Below are positions 1 through 6,703 of a stretch of 28,309 bases of DNA, one piece after another. Numbering within the stretch: position 1 is the stretch's first letter; each line of letters opens with the position of its first letter. Under the pieces are notes generated by a model that was not told the origin of the DNA, searched no databases, and saw nothing but the letters and a program-made list of their open reading frames with translations. Both the position numbers and the translations under genes were made by a program. This DNA comes from a virus, in IMG/VR virus record IMGVR_UViG_3300029985_001154, positions 1 through 28,309 of that record; one strand, 5' to 3'.

Positions 1-577
1 CCGATGCCGATCCGGATGTCCCTCCCCGCCCTCCGCTTTCCCACCACGACTCTGGAGTCGGAGACACGGACTTCTTCATTAGCACAATGTCGCCCACGCT
101 GAAAGGCGCACCGCACGCGGTGGAAATCGTGACCACTGGAGACGTATAGGTCGCCTGTCCAACAAGAGGATAGTTCGGCCCGGTATTGGATGCGATCGTT
201 CCCGTGCAGCCAAGCTCCGACCCCCCAGATTCTGACTCGATTACCGTAAAAGTTCCCCCTGCCCAATAGTCCGGAGGAACTCCATCATAAATATCCGGAA
301 TAGTAAAAGTGGTTGTTGTTCCTGTTTCACCCAGGGCCCAGATCTGTTGATCCAGCAAGGGTTCAAATCCTGGGTTGCTTGTCCCGATCAGGTTCTTCAG
401 AATCTGACCGTTGTCCCAATAGTCGATAGCTCCAATGTTTATCCCAATGCGATTCGTGTCGCTGCGCACGATTGACCCGTCATTGAGTGATAGTGTCTGT
501 GCTTGAGCGAAAACCGAAAAGAGCGCCAGAGTGCATAGTATCAAAGCGATAACGTTGCGTAATTTACTATCATTCAT
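1..577 (-). CDS. Secreted protein with signal peptide, partial (C-terminus beyond window)
   Basis: An open frame of 192 codons runs from ATG at 577 to the window edge without a stop. The N-terminus is a textbook Sec signal peptide: a short basic start (MNDSKLRN), a hydrophobic core (VIALILCTLALFSVF) and an AQA-type cleavage site near residue 26. The mature part is rich in Gly, Thr and Ser, with a segment NRIGINIGAIDYWDNGQ and a NPGFEP motif. From memory this resembles large exported proteins of Acidobacteria; I cannot confirm that here. It looks clearly richer in GC than the AT-rich phage genes, with the change falling within the first codons. A weak AAGG element lies upstream. It may be a captured bacterial gene, part of a surface or adhesion protein, or the result of a chimeric contig. 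Function unknown. Confidence 0.75.
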   Translation of the reverse strand, partial: MNDSKLRNVIALILCTLALFSVFAQAQTLSLNDGSIVRSDTNRIGINIGAIDYWDNGQILKNLIGTSNPGFEPLLDQQIWALGETGTTTTFTIPDIYDGVPPDYWAGGTFTVIESESGGSELGCTGTIASNTGPNYPLVGQATYTSPVVTISTACGAPFSVGDIVLMKKSVSPTPESWWESGGRGGTSGSAS

Positions 578-642
578 ATGTTGCCTTATTCGACTTTTAT
601 TTTTAAATATATTTTCTTAATAGTAGAAATAATTTTGAATTT

Positions 643-804
643 CTACCAGTATCTAACCCCAACATTAATATCATTGCCGGTAATATAAAACGTAATTTGA
701 CTACGTGACCCATATTTTTCTTCAATAATATTAGCCATTTCTCGTAATTTTTCGGGAGATCCGACAAAATTACGATAATTTGGAAGTAAAATATTCTTAT
801 TCAT
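643..804 (-). CDS. Small phage protein, 53 aa, unknown function
   Basis: ATG at 804, stop TAG at 643-645. The product begins MNKNILLPNYRNFVGSPEKL and ends in GNDINVGVRYW. It is AT-rich like the upstream phage genes and starts 15 nt after the stop of the gene at 820, so it probably shares that transcript. No convincing Shine-Dalgarno sequence is visible. The NYRNF stretch near the N-terminus recalls the YRN/YRS/YRT motif of the four preceding genes, but the EE pair is missing, so membership in that set is doubtful. I do not recognise the family. Confidence 0.5.
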   Translation of the reverse strand: MNKNILLPNYRNFVGSPEKLREMANIIEEKYGSRSQITFYITGNDINVGVRYW

Positions 805-819
805 AAGTTTTTTATCTGA

Positions 820-1296
820 TTATTTCAACTTAGATTTCTTTGATTCTGGTCCATTATCTTTTTTACCAGTCTTTTTATCGATACCACGAAAATCTTTACC
901 TTTCTTTGAAAACGGCCCGGGTTTAGATTTTTTGGATTCAAAAATTGGTTCTATCTGTAATCCGGCAGTTCTCTGCCAATTATTAACAAGCATTGATTTT
1001 ATTTTTTTCAATGCGATTGTTGCTTCTTCTTTAGAAGTAAATTTATATGCTTTCCCATAATCAGTTGTAATTTCATATTCATCGGAATAGTTATTAAATG
1101 CAGATTTAATTTCGGGTTTTGAAACATATAGTTTTCTTCCCGGCGTTTTTGAAGAAGGCAATGTAACAATAAATTCACCGGTATCTTCATCGTATGATTC
1201 TTTAATGTTAGTTTTGGCTGAATAAGGTTTTTTCTCTCCGCCGCCACCATTAGATATAATATTTCGATATTTCGATATTTCTTCATTTAAATTCAT
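820..1296 (-). CDS. Putative capsid-targeted internal protein, 158 aa (paralogue of the gene at 1644)
   Basis: I chose ATG 1296 because it is preceded by a strong AGAGGAA ribosome site 4 nt away. The same frame stays open far upstream, but without an ATG. The protein starts MNLNEEISKYRNI, the N-terminal motif shared with the three genes before it. A middle segment (AYKFTSKEEATIALKKIK) and a C-terminal element (KPGPFSKKGKDF) each have a close counterpart in the product of 1644-2351, so the two are tandem paralogues. The C-terminus is very Lys-rich and basic, as in DNA-associated head proteins. Position in the prohead-core operon after the protease supports an internal head protein. The exact role is unknown. 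Confidence 0.65.
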   Translation of the reverse strand: MNLNEEISKYRNIISNGGGGEKKPYSAKTNIKESYDEDTGEFIVTLPSSKTPGRKLYVSKPEIKSAFNNYSDEYEITTDYGKAYKFTSKEEATIALKKIKSMLVNNWQRTAGLQIEPIFESKKSKPGPFSKKGKDFRGIDKKTGKKDNGPESKKSKLK

Positions 1297-1643
1297 GAAT
1301 TTCCTCTCGTTGGTGGTTATTTTTGTTGATTCATGCATATCAGTTTTCACACCGACGTCGCTTGACGAACGAATCGGTGTAGCTAATGGTTTACCTTTCG
1401 ACTGATTACCTTGTGGTTTAGACAAATTACCTTGCTTACGATTTACACTATCTACTCCGGGGGAAACGGCATCCGCTGCGTCTTCAGGATACTTTGGTGT
1501 TCCTCGGCCGCCACCACCGTCGGTGTCACCGCCTGATCCTTCGCCTGTACCACCAGTTCCATCAGATCCTGGTCCATCCCCACCCGGGCCGGAACCACTG
1601 TTGACGTCCGTTGTTGAAGTACCACCCTGGCCACCATTATAAA
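1297..1643 (-). other. Gly-rich, GC-rich coding-like stretch between two paralogues
   Basis: These 347 nt contain no gene with a normal start. The frame of the following gene (820-1296) is open through the whole stretch back to a TGA just upstream of 1664 and would encode a low-complexity tail rich in Gly, Ser, Thr and Asp (for example GGTGGTGEGSGGDTDGGGG near 1520-1560). That frame is reached from the upstream gene (1644-2351) by a -1 shift at the six-T run 1664-1669 on the plus strand (A6 in the mRNA). It is therefore probably a C-terminal extension of the upstream protein, either through a real frameshift or because one base of the homopolymer was lost in assembly. Local GC content is much higher than in neighbouring genes. 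Confidence 0.45.
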
Positions 1644-2351
1644 TTATAATAGTTGGAATCTTATTTTTTCATCGCTTGCCTGCTCATCTTTTTCATCATT
1701 ATCACCTGATGTAGTTGAACTAGTTGGGGCAATAGGCGGTGCAACAGCAGGTGGTATGGCAGTCGCTGCTGGGGTATCGGCAATGGCTTTATGTCCTTTT
1801 TTCGAAAAAGGGCCAGGGGTTAATTTTTTAGGTTCTTCATTCTTATCTAAAGAATTACTATCGGGAGTAGTATCTTCTTCTTCTGATTCTTTAATTGATC
1901 CCCATTTATTTTTTTGTTTTGCACGAATAGCAAAAGATAATTGATGCTCTTTCTTTTTAAGAGCTTCAGTTTTATTTGGGTTCTTTTTGCATTTTGCTAA
2001 TTCTGCTTTTAATTCTGATAAAGTCCAACCTTTAAATTTACCTTTATCTTTTTCAGCAGTATGCATCTTTTCGTCCCATGATTCATCCAGAGTATGAATA
2101 ATTTTAATATTATATATATCATCATATTCATGTAACTTATGAGCAATTTTTATCGCGTCTGATTTAGTAAATTTATATGCCAACATTTTATTAGGAGTTT
2201 CATCTTCACCAATAGAATCCTTAACATACATTGGATTACGCTCACTATCAGGTTCATATCTTATAATATAATCTCTGCCGCCAAGCGATTCACTAAAAGA
2301 TTCATTCAATAATGCATTACGATATGCCGTCATTTCTTCAACCACAGTCAT
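1644..2351 (-). CDS. Putative capsid-targeted internal protein, 235 aa, probably frame-truncated
   Basis: Starts MTVVEEMTAYRNALLNES, carrying the shared EE-xxx-YR motif followed by LLNE, which fits the L/I-x-E cleavage preference known for the T4 gp21 protease. A long ribosome site (AAGGAAGGAG) lies in the end of the preceding gene. The central segment LAYKFTKSDAIKIAHKL and the C-terminal TPGPFSKKGHKA match the paralogue at 820-1296. The segment around residues 95-145 is highly charged and Lys-rich. The C-terminus becomes Pro/Ala/Thr/Ser-rich and ends at a stop just after an A6 run. A -1 shift there would continue into the Gly-rich frame of 1297-1643, so the true protein may be longer. Role inferred only from motif and operon position. 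Confidence 0.7.
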   Translation of the reverse strand: MTVVEEMTAYRNALLNESFSESLGGRDYIIRYEPDSERNPMYVKDSIGEDETPNKMLAYKFTKSDAIKIAHKLHEYDDIYNIKIIHTLDESWDEKMHTAEKDKGKFKGWTLSELKAELAKCKKNPNKTEALKKKEHQLSFAIRAKQKNKWGSIKESEEEDTTPDSNSLDKNEEPKKLTPGPFSKKGHKAIADTPAATAIPPAVAPPIAPTSSTTSGDNDEKDEQASDEKIRFQLL

Positions 2352-2355
2352 TTTA

Positions 2356-2874
2356 TTAAAACTCCTTCCTTAAAATTCGAAAACTTGTATTAGCGTATGC
2401 TGCTTTAGATCTTAATAAAATTGATGCACCTGAAAAATTTACTTTTGTTAATTCCCAAATCGGTTGTCTTATATCTTTACAGGTAACATTTTCCATTTCA
2501 TAACTCATTCCCAATAAACCACTGGGAATTGCTTCAATTTCTTCTAATATTTTAGGATACTTTGCCAACATTAAATATCCTCGAACCTTTAAATTGGAAC
2601 CATCTATAAATGCCTTGGTAATTAAACCTATAGTAACATTCATATTATGACCAGACCAATCAGGTTTATAATTGACTGGCGCACCTATTAATGTTGACAA
2701 CCCTTTTTTGGCGGCATCGCTTCTTACTAATACTTTATGTTGTCTAGATCCTACCGGAAAATTATCACTTGGTTCATCCAAAGTGCATAATATCCCTTCA
2801 AAATTGATCCTACCAGAAGATTCATCTAATATCGATCGATATTTTTGAATTTCTTCTGTAAGATTCATTTTCAT
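2356..2874 (-). CDS. Prohead-protease-like protein with capsid-targeting N-terminus, 172 aa
   Basis: Starts MKMNLTEEIQKYRSILDES, with the shared motif followed by ILDE, a gp21-like cleavage site. The rest looks like a compact beta-rich domain with a His in DWSGHNMNVTIG (about residue 75) and a Ser in GLLGMSYEMEN (about residue 123). That order and spacing resemble phage capsid maturation proteases of the HK97/assemblin type, or the related DUF2213-like scaffold proteins. The adjacent gp21-like protease (3147-3794) would be the main maturation enzyme, so this may be a second protease or an inactive relative with a structural role. The start lies 3 nt after the stop of the preceding gene. The fold call is from pattern recognition only. 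Confidence 0.55.
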   Translation of the reverse strand: MKMNLTEEIQKYRSILDESSGRINFEGILCTLDEPSDNFPVGSRQHKVLVRSDAAKKGLSTLIGAPVNYKPDWSGHNMNVTIGLITKAFIDGSNLKVRGYLMLAKYPKILEEIEAIPSGLLGMSYEMENVTCKDIRQPIWELTKVNFSGASILLRSKAAYANTSFRILRKEF

Positions 2875-2877
2875 TAT

Positions 2878-3150
2878 TTATATTTCCTTAGATTTAACAA
2901 CCTGTTTTTTCTTACTATTTTCTTTCATGAAAGAATACAAATCTTTCTTGGCTTTTTCATATTTTTTATTAAGTTTTTCATATTGATCTTTAATCGAAAC
3001 TTCTTTAGGCTTATCATCTACTGATTCATCAGATGTAAGTTCTGAAGTTGTCGAATATATACTGGCCGACAAATCGGGTTTTGGTTCTGTATTAAGATCT
3101 TCATTAATTAATGTACGATAATTTGAAATTTCTTCTAATATAGTTGTCAT
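2878..3150 (-). CDS. Small putative prohead-core protein, 90 aa, with capsid-targeting motif
   Basis: Starts MTTILEEISNYRTLINEDL: the shared EEI-xx-YR motif, followed by LINE, a candidate gp21-type cleavage site. The middle is Ser/Thr/Asp-rich and the C-terminal 40 residues are a charged, Lys-rich probable coiled coil (DQYEKLNKKYEKAKKDLYSF). Its ATG overlaps the stop of the prohead protease gene by 4 nt (ATGA), implying translational coupling. Size, charge pattern and position resemble small T4 core and internal proteins, but no specific homologue is recognised. Confidence 0.65.
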   Translation of the reverse strand: MTTILEEISNYRTLINEDLNTEPKPDLSASIYSTTSELTSDESVDDKPKEVSIKDQYEKLNKKYEKAKKDLYSFMKENSKKKQVVKSKEI

Positions 3151-3794
3151 TTTAATTTAAGATCCTTGATTAATCCAGTTACAAAATCTTTAAGATATTT
3201 TTGTGTTTTATAATCGGTATTTGATTCTCTGGCAATATCTAGACCTTTATATCCATGATTCATATTAAGCAATCCCTCATATACCGGAGTTGGATAAGCA
3301 TTTGGGGCAGAAGGTGTAGCAACAATATCGACAGTAACTATTTCAAAATCACTTACATAACCATTACTTTCATTTACATTTCCAGAACCACGAGAACTAA
3401 CACCTAATTTACATTTATTTTCAAGAATAGTTTTTATAATATTACCCATGGGTGTTGGAATAATTTTTAACTTACCACAACCATCAGAACCTTCCATCCA
3501 CATAGAGGTAATAACATGGCTAATTCGATCAAGATTAATATTTAAACCAGTTGGATGGTCACATTCTCCAAAAATTGAAATATTTTCTTTAATAAGATTA
3601 TTAAGTGAATCAACCGCACCACATATTTCATTAACCGGATAAATTCTCTGATTTTGATTTCGAATATCCCCCTGAACAAAAATACCTTTCATATAAAGAT
3701 CTTTTTGTTTTTGACCACCTACTGTTACCGATTCGGTGATTTCTGTCTCCATTAATTCTGGTTTTTGATATTCAAACAACGGAATTTTAGTCAT
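3147..3794 (-). CDS. 21: Prohead core protease, T4 gp21-like
   Basis: This 215-residue protein matches the T4 gp21 type of prohead serine protease, which cleaves scaffold, internal proteins and capsid precursors during head maturation. Visible features are a nucleophile region LGVSSRGSGNV (about residues 132-142), a His in FGECDHPTG (about 82), and the typical VDIVATPSAPNAY segment (about 154-166) that follows the catalytic domain. The N-terminal EITES could be a self-processing site, since gp21 cuts after L/I-x-E. It has its own late promoter (3813-3820) and an AGAGGT ribosome site. Neighbours are the scaffold upstream and the motif-bearing small proteins downstream, as expected for a T4-type head operon. 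Confidence 0.88.
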   Translation of the reverse strand: MTKIPLFEYQKPELMETEITESVTVGGQKQKDLYMKGIFVQGDIRNQNQRIYPVNEICGAVDSLNNLIKENISIFGECDHPTGLNINLDRISHVITSMWMEGSDGCGKLKIIPTPMGNIIKTILENKCKLGVSSRGSGNVNESNGYVSDFEIVTVDIVATPSAPNAYPTPVYEGLLNMNHGYKGLDIARESNTDYKTQKYLKDFVTGLIKDLKLK

Positions 3795-3812
3795 TATTTA
3801 ACCTCTTTATAC

Positions 3813-3820
3813 TATTTATA
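3813..3820 (-). promoter_or_regulatory. T4-type late promoter for the prohead protease
   Basis: Exact TATAAATA on the minus strand, 19 nt before the protease ATG at 3794. The expected start of transcription leaves a very short leader that still includes the AGAGGT ribosome site. It sits just after the scaffold-gene terminator at 3836-3863. Confidence 0.7.
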
Positions 3821-3835
3821 TAATCTGACAAAAAT

Positions 3836-3863
3836 AAAGGAAGGTAAATTAATACCTTCCTTT
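3836..3863 (-). terminator. Rho-independent terminator after the scaffold gene
   Basis: Inverted repeat AAAGGAAGGTA / TACCTTCCTTT with a 6-nt loop. On the minus strand it is followed by a U-rich stretch (ATTTTTGTC). It lies 25 nt after the scaffold stop codon and just before the protease late promoter, separating the two transcription units. Confidence 0.75.
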
Positions 3864-3887
3864 AATAATTTTTCAAACTAAAATAAT

Positions 3888-4730
3888 TTATAAATTACTC
3901 TTTTTATTGGTTCCTTCTGCTTCTTTTGTTCGATCTGCTTTCGGAGCCGGTTTTAATTTAGCCCTTCCACCAGGAACATTTACGATTTCATCAGTTGTGA
4001 ACTTGCCCGAGGGAGGTGTTGGACGACCTTTTGCTTCCCCACCTTGAGCAATATTTTTGGGACCCACACCCTTAACAATTTCATTCTTTCCTGCCACGGG
4101 TGATTTCTTTTGAGTTCCTTCTGCTTCTGTTGAATTAGCAAGACCTTTAGTAACCTTTTCAACGTACTCGCGAATTACACTTTCGTCTACTGGTTTATCT
4201 TCGCCATCCTCATCTTCGGTATCGTCAAAATCTTCATCAGCAACCTCTTCGTCACCTTCTTCCTCGTCTTCTAGGCCAGATTCAAGTTCATCGTCACCGA
4301 GTTCCTCATCTTCCAACCCTTCTTCCTCATCTTCTAAGCCATCTTCGATATCTTCATCAGCATTATCGTCATTCAAAGATAATTCTTCAAATTCGGCTTT
4401 AAGAGCATCAAACTCTGACTCAAGATCGGAAACACGATCATCAATTTCAGGTGTTAATTCTTCATCATTAATATCACCTTCTAAATCAGGATCGGTATCA
4501 GCAATAACATCATCTTCGAGGTCATCGGCCTCATCGCCGCCAAACTCATCGAATTCATGTGCTGTTTCATCGGCGTCAACTTCATCAAGAGCGCCTTCGG
4601 GACCATCAAGATCTAGATCCTCGTAAATTTTTCGACTTTTATCAATAACAATGCTATGAAAAAGCTTACGGGCTTTTTTTTCATCGTTATTAACTACATA
4701 TTCAATTAATTTTTCAAACTTTGTCGCCAT
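3888..4730 (-). CDS. Prohead core / scaffold protein, T4 gp68/gp22-like
   Basis: 280 residues. The first 40 (FEKLIEYVVNNDEKKARKLFHSIVIDKSRKIYEDL) match the pattern of T4-like prohead core proteins such as gp68. Residues about 40-185 are extremely acidic (long runs of Asp and Glu), with a short coiled-coil-like segment (VSDLESEFDALKAEFEELSL, about 99-118). The C-terminal 90 residues switch to basic and Gly/Pro-rich and repeat a short motif (TEAEGTQKKS and KEAEGTNKKS). Acidic, helical cores degraded by gp21 are typical of phage scaffolds. It has its own late promoter, an AGGAG ribosome site 8 nt before ATG, and a terminator. Assignment to gp68 versus gp22 is uncertain. Confidence 0.75.
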   Translation of the reverse strand: MATKFEKLIEYVVNNDEKKARKLFHSIVIDKSRKIYEDLDLDGPEGALDEVDADETAHEFDEFGGDEADDLEDDVIADTDPDLEGDINDEELTPEIDDRVSDLESEFDALKAEFEELSLNDDNADEDIEDGLEDEEEGLEDEELGDDELESGLEDEEEGDEEVADEDFDDTEDEDGEDKPVDESVIREYVEKVTKGLANSTEAEGTQKKSPVAGKNEIVKGVGPKNIAQGGEAKGRPTPPSGKFTTDEIVNVPGGRAKLKPAPKADRTKEAEGTNKKSNL

Positions 4731-4766
4731 TATAAATTCTCCTTTAATCCAAATCTTCTATATTGC

Positions 4767-4774
4767 TATTTATA
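4767..4774 (-). promoter_or_regulatory. T4-type late promoter for the scaffold gene
   Basis: Exact TATAAATA on the minus strand, 37 nt before the scaffold ATG at 4730, leaving a leader of about 30 nt with the ribosome site AAAGGAG. It is placed in the gap between the glycosyltransferase stop and the scaffold gene. Confidence 0.75.
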
Positions 4775-4792
4775 TCCAGTTAGATAATTCTT

Positions 4793-5671
4793 TTATTTAA
4801 GAGTAAATTTAATGGATTTCCATTCGTCCACCAACTTTCTCATACGATTAATATTTCCATTAGACCAGTAATACCTATGGGATAAATTATCATTTGAATT
4901 ATTTATTTCTTGATTATCCCACAAACGATTTTTACTTTTGGTTGGATTTTTAGATTTTACCAATGTAAATGGATGCCAGAGATGAATAACCAACCCCGGC
5001 AATGTTTTATGTGGACCATAAAGAGTATCCATCGCCCGCATCGCAGCGTGGTCTTCCCCACCCCAACCACGAAATCGTTCATCCCATCCACCAACAATAT
5101 CAAAAGCATTCCTAGACATTATTTGAATTAAAGCTCCATACCAATGTCCGTATGCCGAACCCGAAATACCATTAAATTGTTCCATATTAAGTATTTCATT
5201 TAACTCTGGTTTTTTATAATTATGTTTATCCGCGGGATTCGTTTGTAAAATTTTCAATGTTGCTTCTTCCGTTAAACGGAAAAATTTTCTGTATGGTACA
5301 AACCAAAGATGTCTTTTTTTCTTTTCTGCCAATCGAATTTCTTTAGCACATTCCAAAACATCATTAATTGAAATATATCCATCGGCATCTACAATTACTA
5401 AAATTTTACCGTGAGATTTCCTAACTGCATTATTAACAGCACATGATTTTGAAAATGGCTTATTATTTTTAATCGCAAAATTATCCGTACCTATAATAAT
5501 TTCTGCTCCAGGTAATTGTTTATGCCAATATTGATGTAACCATGCCCAATTTTTTGCACGTTGATTATTAGGGTCAGATGCATGAAAAGGAACTATGATA
5601 CTTATATCATACCCTCGGCAATGAAATAATTTAGAAAAATAAAATTTAATTACTACCCATATTTTTTTCAT
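4793..5671 (-). CDS. Family 2 glycosyltransferase (GT-A)
   Basis: 292 residues. ISIIVPFHASDPNNQRAKNW (about 24-43) is the usual GT2 nucleotide-sugar entry strand, and VIVDADGYI (about 92-100) carries the DxD metal-binding motif. The later VGGWDERFRGWGGEDHAAM (about 193-211) is the acceptor-side motif seen in polypeptide-GalNAc- and beta-galactosyl-transferase-like GT2 enzymes. The ATG overlaps the stop of the pyruvyl-transferase-like gene by 4 nt (ATGA). It probably adds a sugar to a host or phage surface glycan or to a virion protein; the substrate cannot be told. Its location between portal and scaffold genes is unusual. Confidence 0.82.
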   Translation of the reverse strand: MKKIWVVIKFYFSKLFHCRGYDISIIVPFHASDPNNQRAKNWAWLHQYWHKQLPGAEIIIGTDNFAIKNNKPFSKSCAVNNAVRKSHGKILVIVDADGYISINDVLECAKEIRLAEKKKRHLWFVPYRKFFRLTEEATLKILQTNPADKHNYKKPELNEILNMEQFNGISGSAYGHWYGALIQIMSRNAFDIVGGWDERFRGWGGEDHAAMRAMDTLYGPHKTLPGLVIHLWHPFTLVKSKNPTKSKNRLWDNQEINNSNDNLSHRYYWSNGNINRMRKLVDEWKSIKFTLK

Positions 5672-6435
5672 AAAATTAATTTACCCAATGCTCGCAATGC
5701 ATCATAAATTGAAAATTTAACATCTTCAACATGAAATCGTGATGGTTCCACCATTTTTCCGATTACTAGCGGAGTTTTAATTGATTCACTGTAATCTCGA
5801 AATTTAAATAAACCGCCATCATGCTCCATTTTTTTGCAAACTTCAACTCGTCTAGGAATACCACCAAAAGAATCAGCAACAATTAATCCATGCAAAGACG
5901 ATGTTACAATTCTACGGCAAGAACCAATTTCACTAATAACTTTCAACGGAGAATCCAATGGATTAATTATTTTAACCGAAAATTTATCAGGAATAATTTT
6001 TTTGAATCTATTGCCCAATTCATTGTCTTGCCAATGAGGAACTACTCCCAAATCCCATTGTTTTTCTTGTGGTCCAACTAATTCATTTGCTAAAATTCCT
6101 GGATCTCCAATTGCAAAACTTCCTCGAAATCCTCTTGCGGTCAAAGGACCTCGAAAAGCTAAAATTTTTGCAGTTGTACCAAATCCCGATAATCGAGAAT
6201 TTTCTATTAATTTACCGGACCCTACAATATAGCCATCCCATTCTGGTGGTATATGTTCCAAAATAGATCCACACGAAGCAATTAAAGATCTTGAAATTGT
6301 ATCTCTTTCTATATTTTCAATGTCTGCAAATCGTTTAAGTAGTAATGGTGTTAATGCATCACCAAAGTTCGGTAATTTATTCCACCAATAGGCTTTGATT
6401 ACGTGTCTGAGGTTGAAGATATTGGATAAATTCAT
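5668..6435 (-). CDS. Polysaccharide pyruvyl transferase-like protein
   Basis: 255 residues matching the polysaccharide pyruvyl transferase pattern: WWNKLPNFGDALTPLLLKRF (about 17-36) near the N-terminus, GYIVGSGKLI and ILAFRGPLTARGF in the middle, the DPGIL strand, VVPHWQDNE, and VTSSLHGLIVADSFGGIPRR (about 176-195) near the C-terminus. Family members transfer pyruvate from PEP to sugars, or act as related glycan-modifying GT-B-like enzymes. The start ATG is 1 nt after the upstream stop and is followed by the coupled GT2 gene, so the two form a sugar-modifying pair embedded in the head operon. Confidence 0.82.
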   Translation of the reverse strand: MNLSNIFNLRHVIKAYWWNKLPNFGDALTPLLLKRFADIENIERDTISRSLIASCGSILEHIPPEWDGYIVGSGKLIENSRLSGFGTTAKILAFRGPLTARGFRGSFAIGDPGILANELVGPQEKQWDLGVVPHWQDNELGNRFKKIIPDKFSVKIINPLDSPLKVISEIGSCRRIVTSSLHGLIVADSFGGIPRRVEVCKKMEHDGGLFKFRDYSESIKTPLVIGKMVEPSRFHVEDVKFSIYDALRALGKLIL

Positions 6436-6436
6436 C

Positions 6437-6664
6437 TTACATCATTCCGCCGTTGCCTTCTGCTGTTTTTCCATATTGACGTTGAATATCTTCCATACTT
6501 TGTTGTAATTCGTATTTTCTTACATCTTCAATTCGTCGTAACTGTTGTATATGTCCCAATGTTAATTTTGTTTTTCTTAAATCAGATAATTTGGGAATCT
6601 CCTGATCATCTTCAGGAGATTCATAGCCCGTATCATATTTTCCAAACATTTCTTTTAGCAGCAT
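6437..6664 (-). CDS. Conserved small phage protein downstream of portal, 75 aa
   Basis: Charged, helix-rich protein: MLLKEMFGKYDTG, then an acidic linker and a long predicted helix (DLRKTKLTLGHIQQLRRIED and onward). The pattern DLRKTKLTL-x5-LRR resembles a small conserved protein encoded next to the portal gene in marine T4-like phages. The position matches T4 gene 67 (prohead core), but the sequence is not acidic like gp67, so I do not assign that name. A near-consensus late promoter (CATAAATA, 6685-6692) precedes it. Confidence 0.65.
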   Translation of the reverse strand: MLLKEMFGKYDTGYESPEDDQEIPKLSDLRKTKLTLGHIQQLRRIEDVRKYELQQSMEDIQRQYGKTAEGNGGMM

Positions 6665-6684
6665 TTTAATTAATCCCCCAACAG

Positions 6685-6692
6685 TATTTATG
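6685..6692 (-). promoter_or_regulatory. Near-consensus late promoter (CATAAATA)
   Basis: One mismatch to TATAAATA on the minus strand, 20 nt upstream of the ATG at 6664, overlapping the last codons of the intein-containing portal gene and the short gap after it. Spacing agrees with the exact late promoters at 3813, 4767 and 9400, but the single mismatch lowers confidence. Confidence 0.45.
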
Positions 6693-6703
6693 AAATTGGT
6701 GAT

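Noticed and set aside
1452-1637. 61-codon frame starting MVARVVLQQ
   Set aside because: It is the out-of-frame reading of the Gly-rich stretch; the Gly frame is more biased and continuous with neighbours.
2875-2882. Exact TATAAATA on the minus strand
   Set aside because: It overlaps the stop of one gene and abuts the ATG of the next, so transcription would start inside that gene; it is formed by the ATA-TAA-ATA codon context and probably arises by chance.
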